A DNA stretch of 64,000 nt from Zerene cesonia. Lineage: Eukaryota; Arthropoda; Insecta; Lepidoptera; Pieridae. The notes beneath the pieces were generated by a model. It saw nothing but the letters and a program-made list of their open reading frames with translations. It searched no databases and had not been told where the DNA came from. Below, one piece after another: positions 1-10,900 of the stretch (the stretch's first letter is position 1; each line of letters starts with the position of its first letter). Location of the stretch: NCBI RefSeq assembly GCF_012273895.1, contig NW_024045134.1:2108001-2172000 (forward strand). The letters run 5' to 3'. A program made the translations under genes and the position numbers.

Positions 1-520
1 AGCTTCGTAGCCGCGCTACGAAATGCCTACGGAGCGTAGCCGCGTAGCCGTTTTGTCAACATTACAAAACCACTTCTTGCTTCCTCATTAATTAAACGAA
101 CGTTGTTTTATGTACACGAAATTTATAAAAAAAGCACTTCTTTTAAGTTTTATCCGTAGTTAATCCATACCTTCATTGTGAGGATGGAATTGATTGCTTG
201 AAAATTTATTGGTTTAAATGTAACTAACATTTCGCTTGCACTGCGTAGTTAAACGAAATTCTAATCAAAATGAGATTTTTCAGTGCGATGAAAAGTAGTC
301 TATATTATTCCTTCCTTTTTTCTTACTTCAATACTAAAATCATATACCATCGCTGCTACAATGGAAAAGAAAGACACACAAAGAAATACACTTTGGCATT
401 TGTAATTATTAGTAAGTCTACAAAAAATTATATGTAATACTACAATAGTGTAATACTATATATACAATGTTTATTAATCAATTAATCCATCCATAAGAAC
501 AAAAACTTCTTTATTACCTT
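1..520. other. Upstream DNA, unassigned
   Basis: Opens with a GC-rich piece (1-50) in which CGTAGCCGCG occurs twice and TCGTAGCCGCGCTACGA forms a hairpin, probably the end of a repeat cut by the window edge. The remainder is plain AT-rich sequence. Confidence 0.5.
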
Positions 521-524
521 AAAA

Positions 525-612
525 GGCCGGCAACACATACGTTCATGGGCGGCGGTGATCGTTATCGTCCATCCTACCAATTCGTTTGCCCGCTCTTTTA
601 TAAAAAAAAAGT
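525..612 (+). repeat. R1-like 3' tail
   Basis: GTTCATGGGCGGCGGTGATC and GCCCGCTCTTTTATAAAAAA resemble the R1 3' end. Confidence 0.45.
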
Positions 613-744
613 GTATTTATTCGTTTAAGTTCAGCTCAATACAAGTTGTATTCAACTTAACTCTTATAACACTCATCCACTTTTTACTGCTTCATCACTT
701 TTATTTATTTAAAGCTTGAGTCGAGCACGTTTGAGCACGAATTG

Positions 745-865
745 GGACGGAAAGAAAATTGGATTTCAAAAATTTCCTTCACTACCGAAAGCTGCAACTT
801 CACTTAGTAATATAGGCTATATTACTGCGGGCAAAGCCGAGGCGAACAGCAAGTTTAATATAAAA
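745..865 (+). mobile_element. LH2 copy, sense
   Basis: GAAAGCTGCAACTTCACTTA, TAGGCTATATTACTGCGGGC and GCCGAGGCGAACAGCAAGT. Confidence 0.55.
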
Positions 866-869
866 ATGA

Positions 870-2690
870 AATATGAGAGCGTTTGTCTCTTCACAGCTCA
901 CGTAATTAAAAGCTTAATTACAACTTTCCGAACTGGGGCGATGTATTAGTCTCAATGTCTAATTACCGTTTAATTAGTGCTTAAGTTAGTGCTTAACCAG
1001 CGTGCGAAGTAATCTTTGTGTGTATACTCGTGCTGCTGATTCATTATTAATCGTACTTTTTCTTATACAGTTTTGGTAATAAAATGATCTGTGTATATAA
1101 ATTTAGTCTATATTAATGTAACGAATATTTGAAAGCATATGTATCTGAAAATTTTGAAAATATATGTATCTTAAATCAATAATTAAAATAAAAGCGAAAA
1201 AACAATATAAAATTTAATATAGAAAGAACACTACAAAGCATAAAACAAAATCGTTTTTCGTCGACTATGTATCTGCATGCTAGATCTCCAAAAATACGAA
1301 AAAGATTTCAATGAGTTTAAAAACACACAGAACGCAATTAACGTGTATATTATTAATACGATCGTTAAAATAACCTAGAAATGTTTAAAACTACCAAAAT
1401 GACGGACTCTGGGAGGGATCGAAGTTTTCTACCGAAATTGTTAAACTTTCTGTAATGATTTTATGTGGAAAATTATAGATTAATAAAACATCTATACATG
1501 AAAAAAGTAGATGAAACGAACTCTAATAATAATGCATCAGTTCTTTGAAAATTGAAGTTTTCAAATTGTATCAGTGGTATTATTTATGTGGGAGTCGAGC
1601 AGCGTGAAATAATAGCATGATACTGTATTTCGTACGGTATATTATCACACCCTTCCCTGTCCATTCCTTTATTTTCAGTCGTCAATCCTTTCCTTATCCC
1701 TTACCCCTTTAAGGTCACGCATTTGCTATCAGGATACTCTGCGAATGTTCATGAGTCGGTGTGATCATTTACCATCAGGCGAAGCACCAGCTCACTTGCC
1801 CGTTGACATAAAAAACACATTTTACTACTATACAAAAAAAAAACACATTTTACACGTTGCTACACTCTCTGCAACATAAAAATTCGTACAAAACCCAGTC
1901 TCTATTTAATCAACATCTCATTCATGCATACACGCTTGCATTATAAATGCCCTTAATAAATCCCTTTGAGCAAGCACACACGTGTACAAGTGAATATTCC
2001 ATAGCGAAGGGTCGCTAAATAATTTGTTGCGCCTTTCATAGCGAAGCTGGGGGAAATGTGTCACTGGCCGCGGGCTAGGTAGCCTAGTTGTCCATTGAAA
2101 TGTTATATTGGGGTTTAGCTGTTCCCAGAGCATGAAATTTTATTTCATGGATCGATAGAATCTTAAATTCAAGTTTGTGGAGTTGCCAGCTTTGTCCCGC
2201 GGTCGCCATTTTGAAAAAAGCATTTTACGCTTTATCTCCTAACCTAGCAATGTTACAGAAAATTTCACAATACATTATCGGTAGTAAATTGAATTGTCTA
2301 CAACTTTGTTTCTATAACGTATTTACATAAAATGAAAAATAAAGAAGTTATATACCAAAAAGGTTAAGTTTTTGGGTAAATTCTCTTCACGAAATTAAAT
2401 TGCTTCAGACGAATCTTGTAGAGGTTCTTTAAACGATGATTTTGATTGCGGCTGCGAGACAAGGGCGGCGACCTCATAAACTTGAAGTTAAGCTACCACT
2501 GACCCCCCCTTTCCCCCTCCCTCACAGATGCATTAAACAAAACGCACGCTAGCGCCTTTAAAATATAATATTTCAATGGACTTGGAGACTAGGTATAGGC
2601 TAAATAGAGGCTTGCGAGGTCGGTGGAAATGCACGTGCAAATATGCGGTAAAGCACCGCCTTTATAACAAGCAGACCAGCTTGTGGTACA
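870..2690. other. Upstream DNA outside the R1 copy, unassigned
   Basis: AT-rich with no long ORF. 2690-2810 looks like another mobile-element end (AGGTGAAAGAATTTTTGAAA, TCAAACAAACACGCACTTAA). Nothing else recognised. Confidence 0.5.
1580..1830 (+). mobile_element. R1 copy, internally deleted
   Basis: GTGGGAGTCGAGCAGCGTGA joins the 5' tip to the AAATAATAGCATGATACTG region; the tail CATCAGGCGAAGCACCAGCT is present. Confidence 0.6.
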
Positions 2691-2837
2691 AATTAAATAG
2701 CCTATAGCACTCAAGAATCTCGTATCTATCTAAAGGTGAAAGAATTTTTGAAATCGCATCCGTATTTCCTGAGATCAGCGCGTTCAAACAAACACGCACT
2801 TAAGTTTTCTACGCTAATATCATAAAGGGGAAATTTA

Positions 2838-2973
2838 TGTATTTATGCATGTTTGTAACGTTTTCACGTAAATACCACTGGACGAATTTCAAAAATACTT
2901 TCACAATTGGAAAGCTGCAACTTCTCTGAGTGACATAGGCTATGTATTATGTGCCGCGGGCGAACAGATAGTA
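2838..2973 (+). mobile_element. LH2 copy, sense
   Basis: GAAAGCTGCAACTTCTCTGA with TGACATAGGCTATG and a degraded end GCGAACAGATAGT. Confidence 0.55.
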
Positions 2974-3144
2974 TATTATAAAAGCGTAGATAGGTGCATA
3001 TAATTAGCGGGTTAATGGGTAGAAACACATGTAAACTATGTGATTAACTTCATTACGCTCTCGTTGGATAGAAAAGATTCTTTAATTTAAAACAATAACA
3101 ACACATTTAATACCTATGGTCTAAATATATTTCCCACAATCTAT

Positions 3145-3287
3145 AATTATAAAGTTTGTTTGTTTGAACGCACTAATCTCAGGAACGACTCGTCCGATTT
3201 GAAATGTCCTTCCAGTTTTAGATAGTCCATTTAAGGAAGGTTATAGGCTATATGTACCACGGGCGAAGCCGGGGTAGACTGCTAGTT
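3145..3287 (+). mobile_element. LH2-like copy, sense
   Basis: TTGTTTGTTTGAACGCACTA at the start and GGGCGAAGCCGGGGTAGACT with GCTAGT at the end. Confidence 0.55.
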
Positions 3288-3562
3288 TTAAATAAAATTA
3301 AATAGATTTCCACCCACTCGGAAATTTTCTCTGAATGAATGAAAGATTAAGTTAATAAGTTAACGCCGAATAATATACACAAACACTAGATAAATAACTA
3401 TCTTTTGGCGCAGTTCGGTGACGAGACGGTAAGAACCTTCAAGGCCAAAATGGGTCACTGCGGTTGTCATAGGTCGAGTCAATCATTGTTAGCTGGTGTC
3501 TGCCAATTGGGACTGTGTTCATAGATAAATACTCGATAGTTTGTTAGGTACTGTCGAGTATT

Positions 3563-3590
3563 TAGTTCAAATTCAAATTCAAATTTAGTA
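3563..3590. repeat. (TTCAAA)n short tandem repeat
   Basis: GTTCAAATTCAAATTCAAAT, four units. Confidence 0.85.
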
Positions 3591-3939
3591 TATCAAATAC
3601 TTAATCTATACCTTATAGCTAGGTACATTTAGGTAGCTGTGTGTGTGGTGTATAAAATTAAAAGCTTCAAGATTTATATCTTTGCTAGGTTAAAGAGTAA
3701 TCTGTATTGAAAAGAAAGAAAGAAAATACATTTATTTATACCAGATAAAGTTATAAAAATAATTTGATGTAACAAAAAACGCTAAATTAACCTAGTATAA
3801 AAGGAGATCCACTCAGTGTATGAGTCTAAGCCAATTAAAGGAACTTAGACTCTCCACTGATTTCCAGTGGAGACCACATTGACCCCTTGACAGTGGCAGT
3901 AGTCACGTAGTATTCAATTTTTGTAATATTTAAACGCCT

Positions 3940-4174
3940 CATACAATGTCTGTATGTCTGTCGCTCCGTAGTATCTCATGAACCGTGCTAGTTAGACAGT
4001 TGAAACTTTCATAGATAATTTCTGTTCTATAACAACTAGTAATACAAAATCGAGGTTAAGCAGCTTTTAGCACGGTCCAACGCTGGATGGGTGACCTAAA
4101 TTTTTTGCGATTGTTTTTAAGGTTATTTGATCAGAACACGCGTCGCGAGTCCGACTAGCACTTGACCTTTTTTT
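3940..4174 (+). mobile_element. S3 repeat, 5S-rRNA-derived
   Basis: Bases 4052-4096 (GAGGTTAAGCAG, then CTGGATGGGTGACC) match the internal control region of animal 5S rRNA. The flank CTCATGAACCGTG and the end GAGTCCGACTAGCACTTGAC recur in the other copies. Not a 5S gene: the rest of the 5S sequence is absent. Confidence 0.6.
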
Positions 4175-4535
4175 AATTTATTTACTATGAGAAAGCTACT
4201 GTATATTTATAAAGTAAGATAGGCTAGCCGTAATAAGACAGGAAAAGCCGAGGTTTGCGTGTTATTAATATATAATAAGCAGTAAGTCTAAAAAAATAAA
4301 AATGTACGTATACTCATATGGCCAGGAGGTAATGCGTTGAGGTCAGGTCTCAGGCCGACACAGTTTTGTCTTAATTATCTAGCCATTTAGTTCAAGGTAA
4401 GTCTGGATTACTAGCATTAATGTTTCTTATTATTATCTTCTATATAATTACGGTTTGTGGGACGCGAACTTATCCTTCACCGACTTTAAAGATGTGAGGA
4501 GTGTGAAGTTCCCTTATTTTTCCTCTCGTCAGCTA

Positions 4536-4620
4536 GTGCTTTATAAATGAGAAATTTTTATCCCGCCGAATTAGAATCCCGCCTCGTGATCCTTTTTATA
4601 TTCTTTCAAAATTTTCAAGA
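4536..4620 (+). mobile_element. S2 fragment, diverged
   Basis: Has GAGAAATTTTTA, AGAATCCCGCCTCGTGATCC and an ATTCTTTCAAAATTTTC arm. Followed at once by an R1-type tail. Confidence 0.45.
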
Positions 4621-4621
4621 G

Positions 4622-4722
4622 CCAAGGTACGTAAGGCCTCTATTAAGCAAACATTCATGAGTACTGGTAGCGCTTACCATCAGGCGACTAGCTTATTTGC
4701 CAACTATGATATAAAAAAACAT
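4622..4722 (+). repeat. R1 3' fragment
   Basis: GCGCTTACCATCAGGCGACT and ACTATGATATAAAAAAAC. Confidence 0.5.
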
Positions 4723-4762
4723 AATATTTTCTTGTGTTTGATTTTATGCGAGTATTATACAT

Positions 4763-4894
4763 TTAGAAATTAAAAACTTTTTAACGGATTTTAAGCGCGA
4801 TTTATTCATTACATTATTAACCCGACGTTTCGAACACTTTACAGCGAGCGTGGTCCCGGAGTCTCTCAGAAATAAAGGTTTTAATTTCTAAATA
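4763..4894 (+). repeat. FB1 repeat
   Basis: TTTTTAACGGATTTTAAGCG, ATTATTAACCCGACGTTTCG and TTACAGCGAGCGTGGTC; begins and ends with AATTAAAA/TTTTAATT segments. Confidence 0.6.
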
Positions 4895-5177
4895 AAAACA
4901 CATACTATTCGCACGAATGTGTAAATGCACCGTAAAGTCGAAAGACTATATTGCAATTAGTCGCTTGAATGAAAAACTTAGTTTCCAGATGATTATCGAT
5001 TGACACTCGTTTCCCGTATAACAATGGAAACGTTCATTGAATAGGGAAGCGAATACTTTGATCGTCGCTTGTGAAAGCTTTGTTAAGATTCATCTTTAGT
5101 CTCGTATCGTTGTCAAGGTAGTTTGTGGTTACTTTGTATAATAGTAGGGTTTAAAATAGAAAGAGGTGATAGTGGTC

Positions 5178-5181
<4 letters not shown>

Positions 5182-5240
<59 letters not shown>

Positions 5241-5248
5241 CCATCATT
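5182..5248. repeat. (CAT)n/(CAC)n microsatellite
   Basis: About 22 trinucleotides with one internal block of CAC. It explains the poly-Ser and poly-Met runs of spurious ORFs here. Confidence 0.95.
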
Positions 5249-5405
5249 AGTCTATATATGTTCTGTTTCAGGGATACAGGCCCTTTATGAGGATTCAGGT
5301 CGTACCACGCTGGCCAAGTGCAGGTTGGCAGATGACATATGTCGTGGGACTTTTGATGCTTGGACATGCCTGTTTCCTCATGATGTTTTTCAACACTGTT
5401 ATATG
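5182..5405 (-). mobile_element. S4 SINE copy with expanded trinucleotide tail
   Basis: The body shows CACGCTGGCCAAGTGCAGGT and CTGTTTCCTCATGATG. The tail is the 67-nt CAT/CAC run at 5182-5248. The tRNA head is missing. Confidence 0.65.
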
Positions 5406-7177
5406 CCTAGACTGATTAGATTAGAACATATTTTTGCAATCGATAAGCAGCGCTGTCAATGTTTCTAAGCATTTCAGCATGCAACATGCAGCAAAGCTGT
5501 GCTGTTTTTATTTTACAGGTTCTCTATTACACACTTCTCGTATATGTTGGTTTTTGTTTGTTATTTTATGCTGCTTTTTCTTCTTTTTAAATTTAGTTTG
5601 AGTTTTAATGTTGTTTTTTGGTTGTTCGTGGTCTGAGTTCGATTTGTGTTGTGCCATTTTTGTTGTTGTGTAATATTTACTCATTAACTCATTTATTTTT
5701 ATCTGTACAATATGTTTCATTTGTGATCAAGTCGACCCTATATAACATTTTTAAGCGAATCAATGGCATCTGTTATATTTAAACAGATCAATTTAAAACC
5801 GTGCTGCACAAAAAAGGCGGTAAAATCCTCTATTTTCATTGGTATAAAGCCAGATTAACAAAGGTTCTGCAGCGCTGACAGCGCTCGTTTATCAATACAG
5901 GAGATTTGTTGCAGCGCTGTCGTAATCGACTTCAAGCGCTTGATATTTATCTTGTCGAGGATCTTTCCGAGTTCAATTGTAGTTCTCGGATAGAGAGCAT
6001 TTCAGAATCAATGGTTATAAATGAGGAGTAAGCTAGGGATTGTATTTTATATGTTCGAAACAATATGGCGTTACAAATACTAATACATTGAGTAATTATA
6101 ACAATTATTTATTTATTTTATTTCTATTTGAAACGAAATTTAATAAAATGAAATTACTTTTTTGAAAAACAATTCAGTAGTACACAATAACAGTGCTTGC
6201 GCTACAGAGGTTTTTTTTTTAAGTTGACAACTTCTTTTATATACATACGTATGTTTTTATATTATATTATACAATTTGCCTTTATATATTTTTATTTTTC
6301 TCTATTGTATTTAAATAATTTATCCTTTTATTTGTGAATTATTTGTATGTTGATTATTTCGCTTAATCTGAAAACGTCAGCACTTCAAGTTACTAAGAGA
6401 GAACTTTTCTATAACAGCTTTCATGACCGATCAGTTCCAAATTGTTAAAATCACATACCCATGCTACATATTATATAAATTGTTAAATTGATTATTTTTT
6501 ATATAACTGATTTTTTGTATAAAATAAACAAAAGAGAGATAGATAGGTATAAAATAAGGAAAGATAGATAGTTTCAGATTTTCTTCCCATAAAAATCCGG
6601 TTCCCCTTCAATTTTGGGAAAACTGAAATAAAGTATATCAAGAAATGATACCCCCCGCTGATTATGTTATTTTTGCTCATAGTTCTCGTTTCTGCAGGAT
6701 TTTTGGGATGACAACTGTCTATATCCATAGGGCCCTTTCTCGGGTCTCAGATTATATCTGTAAAAAATTTCATCCACATTGGTTCAGTGGTTTAGGCGCG
6801 AAAGAGAGACACACAGATGAACAGAGTTACGATCGTATTTATTACGATAGTAGGGATGAATAGATGCATTGTTATTGGAGATAACAGAAAAATCATAAAA
6901 ATAACATTATGGAGGGAAGTGGCGGGGCTCAAAATAAGATCCAAAATATTGATCATATTTCTTATACTAACAGTTACTGATAACTTCTGACTTACTGACT
7001 TCAAATTCAACATAAGTATCTAGTTTTAAAATTTGTTTTTTTCATAAAAAGCTGTCGTTCCACCAATAACATGTTTTTACAATTTGTAACTCGCTAGTTC
7101 TACAAAACTTGCACAACGTGAGCGGGCATTGCTCTATCCTGTAAAACATTTCACATAATGGTTCATTTTGTTCACAG
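5406..7177. other. Upstream flank of the gene, mostly unassigned
   Basis: 5406-6555 is AT-rich and unassigned. 6560-6860 is a diverged interspersed repeat (CCTTTCTCGGGTCTCAGATT, CATTGGTTCAGTGGTTTAGG) with relatives at 9105-9265 and, antisense, 51035-51230. No TATA box or initiator could be tied to a transcription start. Confidence 0.4.
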
Positions 7178-7239
7178 AGCCGCGACATATCTCCAAGAAT
7201 GGCGTAACACTTACTATCCAGCCTTGATGATCTCTCAAA
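7178..7239 (+). other. Likely end of 5' UTR behind a splice acceptor
   Basis: A pyrimidine-rich run ending TTTTGTTCACAG at 7177 makes a good 3' splice site 62 nt before the start codon. In the coding frame a TGA at 7228-7230 closes the frame upstream, so translation cannot begin earlier on this exon. The start context CAAAATGAC matches the insect preference for CAAA before ATG. The upstream non-coding exon and promoter were not found and may lie outside the window. Confidence 0.6.
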
Positions 7240-7951
7240 ATGACAAACGTCAAATTAAAACTACTGTTCTTCCTTCTGAACGCGCTCCTGTCCGCCGATT
7301 TGGTGCACTCTCGTCCATACTCCAATACAAACGTCACAGACTTCTTCATGAACTTTTCTAACAACAGCACATTCACTATACCAGTTGATACCAATTCAGA
7401 CACTCTTATCGTAGCTAACGAAGATGACGAGCAAAGGAATGACGATGAAACACCAGAAGAAACGAATAAAAGTTCAAACAAGCAAATGGAGGCGATCATG
7501 AATGCTGAACAAGACAGGGACGAAGCGCTATCGGAGAAAGTCATAAAAGACCAAGTCAGCATTCTGGAAATGACGAAAAACGAGGCTGAGGCTTTCGAAA
7601 AACAATTGAACACGTCAAGTCCGTTGTTGGAAGAAATGATCGATTCTGAATCGGATCGCGAGGAAACACTAACTGATATTCTGTTCAGGCCGGAGTCAGA
7701 ATACATTGAAGGGCCGAGATTTGAATTCCTCATTGCAGCCAGACTTAACGAAAGTGATGTAAACAGGACTGCTGTATTTAGTGATAATAATTTAGATAAA
7801 ATTGATAGGAACTCTAGTGATGTTCTTAAAAAGGTGGACTATGTGGAGTTAGTGGAGGTTGCGAAGCCGAAAATTAGTGAAAATAAAAGTGCTTATTCTC
7901 TTGGCAACATCACTGGGCACGAAGTAGATAATGATGCTGCACCAGACACAA
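7240..7951 (+). CDS. Coding exon 1: signal peptide and acidic glycosylated ectodomain
   Basis: This exon codes for residues 1-237 plus one base, ending at donor A|GTGAGT (7952). It starts MTNVKLKLLFFLLNALLS, a typical cleavable signal peptide, and continues with an ectodomain rich in Asp, Glu, Asn and Ser. Sequons fall at N31, N38, N41 and N42, with seven more spread along the exon. There is no cysteine, so no disulfide fold is expected. Unspliced, the frame stops two codons past the donor, which supports splicing there. Long ORFs on the opposite strand and in the +1 frame across 7134-7733 are shadows. Confidence 0.85.
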
Positions 7952-10900
7952 GTGAGTAAATATTAAACGTTTCACATTAATTTCTATCTCCTTACAATGT
8001 GGTTTTCATTTAAAATCTTAAATTAGTATGGTTCATTTAAAATCAAGTGAAGTATCGAATCAATTCTATCTATTAATTAATTATATTCATTACTTTTGAA
8101 AGAACAACTCTGCTATGTAATTATTGAGTATAAATTTATTTAGATCTCATTCGTTCCGCATTACTATCCATTGACAGTTCAATTAAACGAAAATCTTCGG
8201 GACTGGAATGAATTTATGTTAAAATAAACTCGTGATAAATTCTCTTTTAGGTAGAAATAAGCTTCACTTTTGCTGTGTTAATTTATCGCATAAATATTCT
8301 TTTATTATAGTATAAGCCTCATTATTGAGTTTAAATTCTACCATTAATTAATTTTTTAATTAAACATTTATATTTGAAGTAAAACCACTCAATATTTGTA
8401 TTTTTTTTCTTTAATGTTTATAATCTTTATAATTTAGTATATAATTAAAAAAAAATTGCAGAACTTCTATCAGTTTCAAGTTTTTTGATTGATTTTTAAT
8501 TTCTATTAAAATATATTATGTACACATTGGCTTATATTTTCTGATCTATTTAAGTGTTACCTATAGTGTTACCTTTACGTATCACACCAATAGCTGTTTT
8601 TTAATAATTTACAATACTTAGTTGATGGTAGTTGACATTTTTTAAATGAAATAATCATAATAACTGGACTAGGAACGTAAAGATTTATTATTAAGATAAA
8701 TAGCCCTATGAACCCTATCAGCTTGCATTCCGTCTCAGTTCCCATATAGGATAAAGTTAATAATGTTCGTATTTGATCAATCAAATGAGGACCATGATGC
8801 CCATTCGGGGACTGGTGGCATATAACCCATTTCAGTGTCCATTTGGGGACTGGTGATTACGTGACCTATCCCAGTCCCCATACGGGGCCACTGGTGCCCT
8901 GGCATGTGACCTGTCGCAGTTCTATCTATGTTCTCAGGCTTTACGGACATGCAAACTCTGTTTCTGGCCTGCTTCGGGACCCTGCTGCCCTTGCTATTCG
9001 TCTTGTTCGCTACGTTGCTTGTCAGGTAATAAATTTTTATTTACTCATTGTATTAATTAGTGTATAATAATGTTTATTGGTTTGAGAACTGGTCACAAAA
9101 ATTATGAGTTTTCGCTCCCGTAGGGTATCCGGGATAAAAACTATTCCATGCCCTTTCTCGAGTCTCAAAGTATATAAAGTATATCTACCAAAATTCATTT
9201 AAATCGGTTCAGTAGATAGACAGATAAGCAGATGGACAGACAGAGTTACTTGTGCACTAATAATGTTAATAGGTCCCTCTATTATCCCCTGTATACGAGT
9301 ATATTCACTTAAATACAGTAACATAAAGACGACAAAAGCAATGTAGGTATATACAGAGAATTAAATTATATAACTTTCAAAACATTTTATTAGTCCGGTC
9401 AATTTAGACCAAAAAATGAGGGTGAAGTTACATAAAGTCCCAACAAGCTGAATTTCTGTGAAGTNNNNNNNNNNNNNNNNNNNNNNNNNNNNNNNNNNNN
9501 NNNNNNNNNNNNNNNNNNNNNNNNNNNNNNNNNNNNNNNNNNNNNNNNNNNNNNNNNNNNNNNNNNNNNNNNNNNNNNNNNNNNNNNNNNNNNNNNNNNN
9601 NNNNNNNNNNNNNNNNNNNNNNNNNNNNNNNNNNNNNNNNNNNNNNNNNNNNNNNNNNNNNNNNNNNNNNNNNNNNNNNNNNNNNNNNNNNNNNNNNNNN
9701 NNNNNNNNNNNNNNNNNNNNNNNNNNNNNNNNNNNNNNNNNNNNNNNNNNNNNNNNNNNNNNNNNNNNNNNNNNNNNNNNNNNNNNNNNNNNNNNNNNNN
9801 NNNNNNNNNNNNNNNNNNNNNNNNNNNNNNNNNNNNNNNNNNNNNNNNNNNNNNNNNNNNNNNNNNNNNNNNNNNNNNNNNNNNNNNNNNNNNNNNNNNN
9901 NNNNNNNNNNNNNNNNNNNNNNNNNNNNNNNNNNNNNNNNNNNNNNNNNNNNNNNNNNNNNNNNNNNNNNNNNNNNNNNNNNNNNNNNNNNNNNNNNNNN
10001 NNNNNNNNNNNNNNNNNNNNNNNNNNNNNNNNNNNNNNNNNNNNNNNNNNNNNNNNNNNNNNNNNNNNNNNNNNNNNNNNNNNNNNNNNNNNNNNNNNNN
10101 NNNNNNNNNNNNNNNNNNNNNNNNNNNNNNNNNNNNNNNNNNNNNNNNNNNNNNNNNNNNNNNNNNNNNNNNNNNNNNNNNNNNNNNNNNNNNNNNNNNN
10201 NNNNNNNNNNNNNNNNNNNNNNNNNNNNNNNNNNNNNNNNNNNNNNNNNNNNNNNNNNNNNNNNNNNNNNNNNNNNNNNNNNNNNNNNNNNNNNNNNNNN
10301 NNNNNNNNNNNNNNNNNNNNNNNNNNNNNNNNNNNNNNNNNNNNNNNNNNNNNNNNNNNNNNNNNNNNNNNNNNNNNNNNNNNNNNNNNNNNNNNNNNNN
10401 NNNNNNNNNNNNNNNNNNNNNNNNNNNNNNNNNNNNNNNNNNNNNNNNNNNNNNNNNNNNNNNNTTTTAAACAACTTCACAGAAATTCAGCTTGTTGGGA
10501 CTTTATGTAACTTCGAATGTCTAAATTGACCGGACTATATAAGCTTAGTTTCAAGTGTGGTAGTACAAGACAAGCGATTTATGTTTTAAGTTCTCAATTA
10601 TAGAGTTCATAATTAAATGTAAAAAATTTTGAAATTGCATTATAGTCTGGATGGATGGGTTAGAATATAGGCTATTTTTACCCGGGTACCAAGCGAGGTA
10701 CGCCGCGGGATACAGCTAGTTCAACATAAATTAAAATTTATGTAGCGGACTATTCGATCAATTTAAACATAAATTGCTAAAAATTTAAAAATAAACCAGT
10801 GACATCCCTACCTCGCAGCGAACCGGTGATACAATAGAGTTTAAGTCCGCGATATTTTTCCAACATTAAAAACGATGAATTGTCGCAAATAATACAGAGT

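Noticed and set aside
4052..4096. Possible 5S rRNA gene
   Set aside because: Only the internal-promoter portion matches; the 5' and 3' stems of 5S rRNA are absent.
5113..5468. ORFs with poly-Ser or poly-Met runs
   Set aside because: Translations of the CAT/CAC microsatellite and an S4 SINE body.
6645..6863. 72-codon ORF MIPPADYVIFAHSSRFCRIF
   Set aside because: Lies in an interspersed repeat with relatives at 9105-9265 and 51035-51230; no conserved coding frame among them.
7134..7733. 199-codon minus-strand ORF
   Set aside because: It is the antisense shadow of coding exon 1; the plus frame has a signal peptide, matching splice phases and good start context.
8843..9067. 74-codon plus ORF over exon 2
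   Set aside because: It is in a different frame from the one that joins exons 1 and 3, and it crosses the donor site.
9428..10510. Open frames of about 350 codons across gap 1, on both strands
   Set aside because: They consist almost entirely of N; the few real residues come from the inverted-repeat arms.
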